A stretch of 5,759 bases of DNA, taken from contig CALGOI010000108.1 in NCBI GenBank assembly GCA_937959065.1, forward strand, positions 1-5,759, written 5' to 3'. This stretch comes from an uncultured Ignavibacteriota bacterium (GTDB lineage Bacteria > Bacteroidota > Ignavibacteria > Tepidaquicellales > Tepidaquicellaceae). Positions 1-5,205 of the stretch are shown here, piece by piece (position 1 is the stretch's first letter; the number at the start of each line of letters is the position of its first letter). Position numbers and translations under genes: made by a program. Under the pieces are notes generated by a model that was not told where the DNA came from, ran no database searches, and saw only the letters and a list, made by a program, of their open reading frames with translations.

Positions 1-246
1 CCTGTCCTGCGCGTGCATATATCCCATTGCGAAATACCTGTCATTCTCATTCTCGGAATAGATAAATGGTACTCCGAAGTTATCTTTATATATTTTTACC
101 TCAGCTGTTACGCCTTCGATTGAAACGGTACCTGTTTCCTCATAGAATGACTTCTCGGTGAGGTCTGTGAACAGAACACCCAGCGTGATGATCATCGCAA
201 GTAAAAGTACAAGAAATCCAATTATGGGCTTAAAAATCGGTCTCAT
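1..246 (-). CDS. Penicillin acylase family protein, N-terminal fragment
   Basis: This is the first 82 codons of a gene that runs off the left edge of the window. Residues 1-27 form a short positive start (MRPIFK) followed by a hydrophobic segment, which is a signal peptide or N-terminal membrane anchor. Residues 51-82 carry the hallmark of the penicillin amidase/acylase family (N-terminal-nucleophile hydrolases): KIYKDNFGVPFIY, then FAMGYMHAQDR, matching the family pattern of a GVP-H/F-I segment and a GY-HAQDR segment near the start of the alpha chain. Family members are exported precursors that cleave themselves into alpha and beta chains and hydrolyse amide bonds (beta-lactam side chains, acyl-homoserine lactones or other N-acyl compounds). 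The catalytic serine at the beta-chain N terminus lies outside the window, so activity and substrate cannot be judged. The ATG at 246 is the natural start because the hydrophobic segment follows at once. No clear Shine-Dalgarno sequence precedes it. It is divergent from the gene at 506. Confidence 0.85.
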   Translation of the reverse strand, partial: MRPIFKPIIGFLVLLLAMIITLGVLFTDLTEKSFYEETGTVSIEGVTAEVKIYKDNFGVPFIYSENENDRYFAMGYMHAQDR

Positions 247-505
247 ATAAAGCAAAATACTTAATATGGAAATTTAAAATGAGGCGGAAATAAAGGAATA
301 AAAGGTTATTTCAGACAAATATTTTAATATTCCGAATGTTTTAATTTGTAGTGTAAATATAGCAAGAAATGATTTGTAGCAGGAATTTCCCACTGATCTA
401 AATAGCTCCAATAAAAAAACCTGCAAAACCTATATGTTTTTTACTATTTTAAATTGATGAATTTTTATTTATAATCATAAATTATCTGGCAAAAAAATAT
501 AAACT
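247..505. other. AT-rich divergent intergenic region
   Basis: About 259 bases lie between the divergent starts of the penicillin-acylase-family gene (minus) and the 503-residue protein gene (plus). I see no coding potential and no RNA gene. It must hold promoters for both directions. On the plus strand the best element is a TATAAT at 470-475. On the minus strand I found no convincing -35/-10 pair. Small repeats (ATTTGTAG at 344-351 and 372-379; an AT-only inverted repeat at 318-331) are within what AT-rich sequence gives by chance. Confidence 0.6.
470..475 (+). promoter_or_regulatory. Candidate -10 element for the gene at 506
   Basis: The hexamer TATAAT is a perfect match to the housekeeping -10 consensus. 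It would place the transcript start near 482, giving a leader of about 24 nt before the GTG at 506. The matching -35 position (447-452, TTTTAA) is a poor match, and the whole stretch is AT-rich, so a chance occurrence is quite possible. The Bacteroidota-type -7 motif (TA-two-bases-TTTG) is not present here. Confidence 0.3.
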
Positions 506-2017
506 GTGGAAAACTCAAAACTGATTCCTCTTCTTCAGTCTTTGGACAAAGAAGAATTGAAGCTTTTTGGGAGATTTGTAAAATCAAAAGTTTACAACCC
601 CAATAAAAACCTAATAAAACTTTACGAAGAATTAAAGAAATACTACCCCGAATTCCGAGAACGAAATATAGAGCAGGAAAAAATTTACGGACGGATTTTT
701 CCAGGAAAGCCGTTTCATATTGGAATAATGAGAAATTTGATTTCCGACATGATGCAGCTAGTGAAGGATTTCTTCGTTTATCATGAATTTACAAAAGATT
801 CCTTTCGTCAAAAGTATTATCTTTTAAAAGAATTGAACAGAAAAGACCTTTATAAATTCTTTGAAAAAGAATACTCTTTTGCAGAATCAGGGTACAAGAA
901 GAAAAAGATATTTGATGAAAGACTTGAGTTGGATATGTATGACATATATGGAATTAAAGCCGATTACCTTAAAAAGAATTTACCTTCAGGAAAAACCGGG
1001 CAATATTATGAGATGGTTGGCAAGCAAATAGATAAACTGTCCCAGTTCTTTATTGTTACTTACCTGAAGGACAGTTTCAAACTGTTATGCGGAAAAACAA
1101 ACAGCGAAATAAATACGCCCTTGAAAGATGAAATTCTTTCACATGTAGAAAAAAACAAGAACAAATATTTTGAAAATCCGGTAATCGACATACTCTATCA
1201 TTTTGTTAAACTGGTAGAGAAAGGAACAGATGATAAGTTATTCGAAACAGTCAAGAAGAAAATCTACGATAATGAGAAGCGTATTCAGAAAGCATACCTA
1301 AAGAATTTATTTCAAGAACTTGCTAACTATAGCAGAAGAAGAGAATTATCCGGCGAAACAAAATTTGTGAAGGAGCAATTTGATATAGAAAAGGAAATGC
1401 TTGCTTGCGGTTTATATTTTGATAGTGATGGATATTTACCGGTAGATGCATACACCAGCATAACAATTACTGCAAATAATTCAAAAGAATTTGATTGGGC
1501 TGAGAAATTTTTATATGAATATAAAGATAAGCTTCGCCGCAAAGAAAGGAATAACGCATATAATTACAACATGGCTTTGAAGTTCTATTCCCAGGGAAGG
1601 ACGTCAAAAGAACCTGTTCAAAAAATATACTTTTACGAGACTGCCTTAAATCTTTTAACAATGATCAGAGTCGATGATTATTATTATGAAGTTCGCGTTA
1701 AAACCTTACAAATACAAATGTATTACGAAATGGACGAAGTGCAGAGAACCATTTTCTTTTTGGATACATTAAAACATTACCTTAAAAAGAATAAGGAGAT
1801 GCCGAGAGATATAAAAGAGGGATACAAGAGTTTTGCAAATCATGTACATGAGCTAATTAAGTTCAAAGCCGGATCGGCGAAAATTACAACGGATGAATTC
1901 AGAAGATCAGTAAATGAAGCCGAACAATTAACTTACAGAAGCTGGCTGATTAGCGAGATTGACCAAATTGAATCCTCCAGGAAAAAGACTAAAGGTCATA
2001 AGCCTCCAAAGGAGTAG
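506..2017 (+). CDS. Lysine-rich helical protein of unknown function (503 aa)
   Basis: I do not recognise a named function. The protein is soluble: it has no signal peptide or membrane segment, and is very rich in Lys, Glu, Tyr and Phe, with a basic C-terminal tail (SSRKKTKGHKPPKE). Residues 1-95 follow a pattern I associate with uncharacterised proteins of Bacteroidota and relatives: LLQSLDKEELKLFGRFVKS, then N-NKNLIKLYEELKKYYPEF, then a KIYGRIFPGK segment and a helix ending in a leucine/phenylalanine-rich LVKDFFVYHEF. The rest (about 100-480) looks all-helical with recurring aromatic pairs, consistent with TPR- or HEAT-like helical repeats, though no clean repeat unit can be defined by eye. 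The start is GTG at 506: an in-frame TAA lies at 500-502, and the first internal ATG is about 75 codons in and would delete the conserved N-terminal region. There is no Shine-Dalgarno sequence. The last 22 bp overlap the end of the convergent CHR transporter gene. The reading frame is certain in practice; the function is unknown. Confidence 0.85.
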   Translation: MENSKLIPLLQSLDKEELKLFGRFVKSKVYNPNKNLIKLYEELKKYYPEFRERNIEQEKIYGRIFPGKPFHIGIMRNLISDMMQLVKDFFVYHEFTKDSFRQKYYLLKELNRKDLYKFFEKEYSFAESGYKKKKIFDERLELDMYDIYGIKADYLKKNLPSGKTGQYYEMVGKQIDKLSQFFIVTYLKDSFKLLCGKTNSEINTPLKDEILSHVEKNKNKYFENPVIDILYHFVKLVEKGTDDKLFETVKKKIYDNEKRIQKAYLKNLFQELANYSRRRELSGETKFVKEQFDIEKEMLACGLYFDSDGYLPVDAYTSITITANNSKEFDWAEKFLYEYKDKLRRKERNNAYNYNMALKFYSQGRTSKEPVQKIYFYETALNLLTMIRVDDYYYEVRVKTLQIQMYYEMDEVQRTIFFLDTLKHYLKKNKEMPRDIKEGYKSFANHVHELIKFKAGSAKITTDEFRRSVNEAEQLTYRSWLISEIDQIESSRKKTKGHKPPKE

Positions 2018-3165
2018 ATTATTATTCCTATTGCTGCAGAGGCAAGGATCAGGTAAAGAGATTGAATTTTTAAAATGAACAGGCATAACAGGGAAGCAAT
2101 AAACAAAATTACTGAACTAATATCATAAATGGCTTCACCACCTAAAGAGTATGCCGTGGCAAGTATCGCACCTATTGCAGCGGCATTTGCGCCTTTAATA
2201 ATACTCTTTACATAATAGTTACTGCTGATTTTCTTCATAAACCTTGCAAGCAAGACTACAATAACAAACGTAGGAAGAAATATACAAACAGTGCAGACTA
2301 CTGCCCCTATAAAACCTTCTGATAAGTAGCCAATAAAAGTTGACGTAATAACCACCGGTCCGGGGGTAATTTGTCCAAATGCGAGTCCGTCAATGAATTC
2401 CTTTGCCGTAATGAATCCGTAATTCTGAACGACTTCCTGATTTAAAACCCCGACTATAACAAATCCACTCCCATAAGTTAATGCTCCGACTTTTAAGAAT
2501 AATAATGCAAGATTCAATAACTGTGAGTTTAACTCAGCAATTACTGATTTGAATATTGCAGAAACAGCAGCAATTGACGAGATCATGATCGTCAGCACAG
2601 AAATGCCTATTGATTTAAAATTTCCGATACTGTTTTTAACTAACAGATGATAAATCAACGAAACCACTCCAGCAGAAATAATAGTGTATATAATAGGGAA
2701 TTTAAAGAAGGCGGTGAGAACAATTGAAATAATAAAAACAAAATACTGAAAGTAGTTTTTCTTAAACACTCTCCCCGCAAGCTGGAGTCCTGAGTATAGT
2801 ATGATTGCGATTATAACGGGACTAATACCATAAAGGGCTGCTCTCACAAATTCAGTATCAGTAAACTCACTGTAAAAAATTGAGAATGTTAAAACCAATA
2901 AAAAGGAAGGTAATACCAACCCGGTACCCCCGGCAATGGCACCAGGTAATCCTGCATTGAAATAGCTAATGTAAAGACATACCTGGAATGCAATAGGACC
3001 GGGTGCAATCTGAGAGTATCCGAAGTAATCCTCAAATTCCTTTTCTGTAACTAATTTTTTTCTTTCTACCAGGTCTTTACGCATATTGGCAATTATTGCT
3101 AACGGACCGCCAAAACAAGTTGCCCCCAGGTAGAAATAATATTTAAAGATTTCCAGTACTCCCAA
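1996..3165 (-). CDS. chrA: Chromate transporter (CHR) family protein, long two-domain form
   Basis: This is an integral inner-membrane protein of 389 residues, the usual length of long-chain CHR proteins made of two homologous halves. The N-terminal half (about 5-175) carries FGGP (18-21), a basic/acidic loop ending in SQIAPGP (51-57), and VLPSF (84-88). The second half (about 215-385) repeats the plan: LKVGALTYGSGF (224-235), GQITPGP (264-270), TFIGY (276-280) and FLPTF (296-300). Roughly ten or more hydrophobic segments are visible. Characterised ChrA proteins export chromate using the proton-motive force, but many homologues are untested, so chromate as substrate is a family-level inference. 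In the second half YGSG stands where FGGG/FGGP is usual. The start is TTG at 3165, forced by an in-frame TAA at 3166-3168; the next ATG (codon 28) would remove the FGGP motif. No Shine-Dalgarno sequence is seen. The gene begins 13 nt after the terminator of the upstream beta-barrel gene, and its 3' end overlaps the convergent plus-strand gene by 22 bp. Confidence 0.9.
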   Translation of the reverse strand: MGVLEIFKYYFYLGATCFGGPLAIIANMRKDLVERKKLVTEKEFEDYFGYSQIAPGPIAFQVCLYISYFNAGLPGAIAGGTGLVLPSFLLVLTFSIFYSEFTDTEFVRAALYGISPVIIAIILYSGLQLAGRVFKKNYFQYFVFIISIVLTAFFKFPIIYTIISAGVVSLIYHLLVKNSIGNFKSIGISVLTIMISSIAAVSAIFKSVIAELNSQLLNLALLFLKVGALTYGSGFVIVGVLNQEVVQNYGFITAKEFIDGLAFGQITPGPVVITSTFIGYLSEGFIGAVVCTVCIFLPTFVIVVLLARFMKKISSNYYVKSIIKGANAAAIGAILATAYSLGGEAIYDISSVILFIASLLCLFILKIQSLYLILASAAIGIIIYSFGGL

Positions 3166-3178
3166 TTAGATCAGTATT

Positions 3179-3217
3179 AAATAAAAAAGCATTCTTTGAA
3201 ATTAAAAGAATGCTTTT
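3179..3217 (-). terminator. Intrinsic terminator of the beta-barrel protein gene
   Basis: A perfect 13-bp stem (3185-3197 with 3205-3217) encloses a 7-base loop (3198-3204). Read on the minus strand, the stem ends in GCTTTT and is followed by TTATTT, giving the U-rich tail of an intrinsic terminator. It begins 29 nt after the stop codon of the gene ending at 3247. Both flanking genes are on the minus strand, so it serves the upstream one. It lies immediately before the TTG start of the CHR transporter. Confidence 0.85.
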
Positions 3218-3246
3218 GTAAATGAAAGAAATATTTAACTATACTT

Positions 3247-4110
3247 TTATCTTCTTCCAATATAAAATGAAACGCCTCCATAGAATGTAATTGCACTTAT
3301 ATTCCTGCTGCTTGACAATAGCGGATTCAAACTTGTATCCTCCCCATCCATTAAATAAATCTCTCCTTCAACATTAGCCTCTTTAACTTCTTTCCCAATA
3401 AGATTAAATAATTGGAACCGGCTTCCAATGTTGAATCCAACCGGTGAGTTTTCAATTCTATAATTATATCCGATGTTTAAACCTAGTCCAAATCTCACAT
3501 TCGATTTCATGGTATATGAAATTTCATTGCCGGCTGATTCACCTCCCGGTACATTGTAAGTCAGTGTTTCGTTAGCTCTTCCAAAAATGAAACTCATCAT
3601 CAGGTCTAATCCAAAGTTAAAGGACGAAAGATTTTTCTTATCGGTATATTGAGCTACCTCAAAACCGAGAGCGGCATAAGGCATTCTTAAAATTACTTCA
3701 CTGGTACCGGTTGTATCAACAGGTGTATATGTTGACTGACCGCTGAATCCTGTTCCGGGCCATCCCGGTGGTATTTTGCCATCAGGATTATGTGCAACGC
3801 CCTCTTTATCACCCGTAAATTGTGAATACCCCAGTGTTAAATAAGGCCTTAACTGAGCCATCTTGTAAGATTGCACTGCAAGTTTTACAGTAAAATCTCC
3901 ATGGTAGCCGGTAGTTGTACCGTAATTGCTAAAATCCCAAAAACCCGTTGCATCACCTTTTAAATCCATTACTGGAAGTCCATATCCGGCATTTACTTCA
4001 ATGATAATTGATGGTTTCTTTTTTGTGGTCTTAATTACCTGAGGATATGCTGATTGGCCCAGCAATAACAACATCAGGAGTGTGGATAGGATAAAAGTAG
4101 TTTTTTTCAT
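3247..4110 (-). CDS. Secreted outer-membrane beta-barrel protein, function unknown
   Basis: This 287-residue protein begins with a clear Sec signal peptide (MKK, then a Leu-rich core at about 6-18, cleavage probably near residues 21-24, SAYPQ) and no lipobox cysteine. The mature part alternates polar and hydrophobic/aromatic residues in strand-like stretches: IIIEVNAGYGLPV (35-47), LRPYLTLGYSQF (87-98), PYAALGFEVAQY (144-155), FNFGLDLMMSFIFG (164-177), VRFGLGLNIGYNY (205-217), VGFNIGSRFQLF (224-235) and a final ITFYGGVSFYIG (273-284). This fits a small outer-membrane barrel of the OmpA/porin-like kind, perhaps eight or more strands. Residues 108-131 form a Gly/Pro/Trp-rich stretch, probably a surface loop. 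An ATG four codons upstream (4122) is in frame, but GAGGGG sits 4 nt before the ATG at 4110, which makes 4110 the better start. It has its own candidate promoter at 4215-4243 and a strong terminator at 3179-3217, so it is probably monocistronic. No ligand or role can be assigned. Confidence 0.85.
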   Translation of the reverse strand: MKKTTFILSTLLMLLLLGQSAYPQVIKTTKKKPSIIIEVNAGYGLPVMDLKGDATGFWDFSNYGTTTGYHGDFTVKLAVQSYKMAQLRPYLTLGYSQFTGDKEGVAHNPDGKIPPGWPGTGFSGQSTYTPVDTTGTSEVILRMPYAALGFEVAQYTDKKNLSSFNFGLDLMMSFIFGRANETLTYNVPGGESAGNEISYTMKSNVRFGLGLNIGYNYRIENSPVGFNIGSRFQLFNLIGKEVKEANVEGEIYLMDGEDTSLNPLLSSSRNISAITFYGGVSFYIGRR

Positions 4111-4114
4111 AATA

Positions 4115-4120
4115 CCCCTC
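4115..4120 (-). promoter_or_regulatory. Ribosome binding site that decides the start at 4110
   Basis: GAGGGG on the minus strand, with the GAGG core 6 nt before the ATG at 4110. It overlaps the alternative in-frame ATG at 4122-4120, which therefore cannot use it. It is one of only two clear Shine-Dalgarno sequences in the window. Confidence 0.7.
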
Positions 4121-4170
4121 ATAATTTCTTATAGAAAAATTAATTAAAAAATTTAAGCGTTTTGCTTATT

Positions 4171-4192
4171 GGATTAATTGCCAGATTAATCT
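4171..4192. repeat. Paired GATTAAT elements with palindrome in the leader
   Basis: GATTAAT occurs at 4172-4178 and again at 4184-4190, 12 bp apart. The second copy sits in a perfect 10-bp palindrome, AGATTAATCT (4183-4192). Alternatively 4172-4178 and 4185-4191 form a 7-bp inverted repeat around TGCCAG. The element lies 16-37 bases downstream of the predicted transcript start of the beta-barrel gene, a position where a repressor site or a leader hairpin would act. No regulator family is recognised from it, and AT-rich composition raises the chance of coincidence. Confidence 0.35.
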
Positions 4193-4214
4193 CCCAAGGG
4201 GTGAATGTGTGAGT

Positions 4215-4243
4215 AATATAGAATGGGAATATTAAATAAGCAA
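4215..4243 (-). promoter_or_regulatory. Candidate sigma-70-type promoter of the beta-barrel gene
   Basis: On the minus strand TTGCTT (4243-4238) is followed after exactly 17 bases by TATATT (4220-4215), each a good match to the -35 and -10 consensus with ideal spacing. The transcript would start near 4208 and carry a leader of about 98 nt before the ATG at 4110. The position is sensible: it lies after the terminator of the previous minus-strand gene and before the start of the next. The Bacteroidota -7 motif (TA-two-bases-TTTG) is absent here, so if the organism is a true Bacteroidota member with that altered promoter, the call weakens. Confidence 0.5.
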
Positions 4244-4297
4244 GAGAAATCTTAGCGAAAATACTAATAAATGATGGGTAAAGTTAGCATTATTACT

Positions 4298-4333
4298 AAA
4301 AAATGCACTGCTGAATTAAACAACAGTGCATTT
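4298..4333 (-). terminator. Intrinsic terminator of the receptor/TPR operon
   Basis: The arms 4301-4313 and 4321-4333 pair around a 7-base loop. Ten pairs are perfect. The eleventh is a G-U wobble only in the minus-strand transcript (a C-A mismatch on the other strand), giving a continuous 13-bp stem in that direction. The minus-strand stem ends in ATTT and is followed by TTT, a run of six U. It starts 24 nt after the stop codon of the TPR-like gene ending at 4358. Confidence 0.8.
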
Positions 4334-4357
4334 CTGTAAACCCTTTAAGTCAAGTAA

Positions 4358-5182
4358 CTATTTAGAATTATTAGTACTACCATTTGTTTTATCATACTCT
4401 CCTTTTACATAATATGAGAGGAAACCGGAATCGGGGAATTTTTTGATTCCTTCATCGAGTAACTGTTTTGCCTTTTCCATATCACCATCGTCCTCTCTTT
4501 TCAAGAGAGAAAGAACTTTATACCCAACAGCCCAGTCATGTCCCCATTCGGGATATAATTCATTTTGGGGTTTCGTCGTATTAAACAGATTGTCAGATTT
4601 ATCAAGAAGATCAATTGCCTTACCGGTTCCACCGCCAAAAGCCGCAGGGGTCCAGTAGGCTGCGATGCCATTAACCAGATAGTAACGCGGGTTATTCTCA
4701 CCATACTCACGGGCTTTAGCATCAATTTGCAGATCAGCATCGATGATATCGTTCATCTTCTGCTGTTCATAGCTCCAGCGGTTAAAATTCAAAAACTTTT
4801 TAAGTACATACGCATCGGAAAAGTCGCTTTTCTTTCTTATTACATTGTCGATGGTTTCAAGACCTGATTCTGTGTAAGACTGTAAATTTTTCTTTGCTTC
4901 GTCTGTAAGTTCGGACCCGCCCGACATCTCACTGATCGCAATTATATAGTCACATAGAGCGATATAATAATTTACAAGCCATTCTTCCTGCTTGAGCTGG
5001 AGTATCCTCTCGAACTGTCCGCGTACTTTCAGAGCTTCACTTTTATCGGTCTTGTTCAATGCCGTCTGAAGGTTAGCCTTTGCATCCAGCATTGCATCTG
5101 TAAAATCATCCGCCTTTACATTACCGTGAATAACTATCACCGTAAAAAGTACGATAAAAACTGATAATAATTTTTTAGTCAT
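4358..5182 (-). CDS. Periplasmic TPR-like protein paired with a TonB-dependent receptor
   Basis: This 274-residue protein has a typical Sec signal peptide (MTKKLL, hydrophobic core 6-19, likely cleavage after VKA at 24) and no lipobox, so it is probably soluble and periplasmic. The mature part is helical with TPR-like stretches: 67-82 (EEWLVNYYIALCDYII), 103-131, and a C-terminal unit at 234-252 (DMEKAKQLLDEGIKKFPDS) that looks like a canonical TPR second helix. Its most distinctive feature is NNPRYYLVNG (163-172) leading to WTPAAFGGGTGKAIDLL (177-193), then LYPEWGHDW (209-217). I associate this NPR...TP..FGGG signature with uncharacterised TPR proteins of Bacteroidota; that is recall, not a search. 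It starts 23 nt after the stop of the TonB-dependent receptor and is followed by a terminator, so the two are very likely co-transcribed. The ATG at 5182 is chosen because AGAGGA lies just upstream and the signal peptide begins there; an in-frame ATG at 5233 would overlap the receptor gene. A role as a periplasmic partner of the receptor is inference. Confidence 0.85.
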   Translation of the reverse strand: MTKKLLSVFIVLFTVIVIHGNVKADDFTDAMLDAKANLQTALNKTDKSEALKVRGQFERILQLKQEEWLVNYYIALCDYIIAISEMSGGSELTDEAKKNLQSYTESGLETIDNVIRKKSDFSDAYVLKKFLNFNRWSYEQQKMNDIIDADLQIDAKAREYGENNPRYYLVNGIAAYWTPAAFGGGTGKAIDLLDKSDNLFNTTKPQNELYPEWGHDWAVGYKVLSLLKREDDGDMEKAKQLLDEGIKKFPDSGFLSYYVKGEYDKTNGSTNNSK

Positions 5183-5184
5183 TT

Positions 5185-5190
5185 TCCTCT
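5185..5190 (-). promoter_or_regulatory. Ribosome binding site deciding the start at 5182
   Basis: AGAGGA on the minus strand, with the GAGG core 3 nt from the ATG at 5182, closer than ideal but clear against an otherwise A/T-only spacer. It supports this start over the upstream ATG at 5233, which lies inside the receptor gene. Confidence 0.55.
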
Positions 5191-5205
5191 TAAAATTTAA
5201 AATTT

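Noticed and set aside
318..331. Inverted repeat AATATT-TT-AATATT in the divergent region
   Set aside because: It is made only of A and T in a very AT-rich stretch and each arm is itself a palindrome, so chance explains it.
344..379. Direct repeat ATTTGTAG, two copies 28 bp apart
   Set aside because: Eight AT-rich bases repeated once within 260 bp is not significant, and there is no third copy or array-like spacing.
1327..1661. Two open frames on the minus strand (1327-1542 and 1467-1661)
   Set aside because: Both sit antisense within the 503-residue protein gene, overlap one another, and read as random translation.
4111..4122. Start of the beta-barrel protein at 4122
   Set aside because: The only Shine-Dalgarno sequence overlaps this ATG and is correctly spaced for the ATG at 4110, directly before the signal peptide.
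4154..4168. Small hairpin TAAGC/GCTTA followed by a T-run in the beta-barrel leader
   Set aside because: A five-pair, mostly A-T stem is too weak to call an attenuator; the T-run is part of a general AT-rich stretch.
4443..4740. Short open frames on both strands (4443-4658 plus, 4501-4740 minus)
   Set aside because: Both lie inside the TPR-like gene in other frames and have no ribosome binding site or family features.
4565..4867. Open frame of 100 codons on the plus strand
   Set aside because: It lies wholly inside the TPR-like gene on the opposite strand, has no ribosome binding site, and its translation has no domain-like character.
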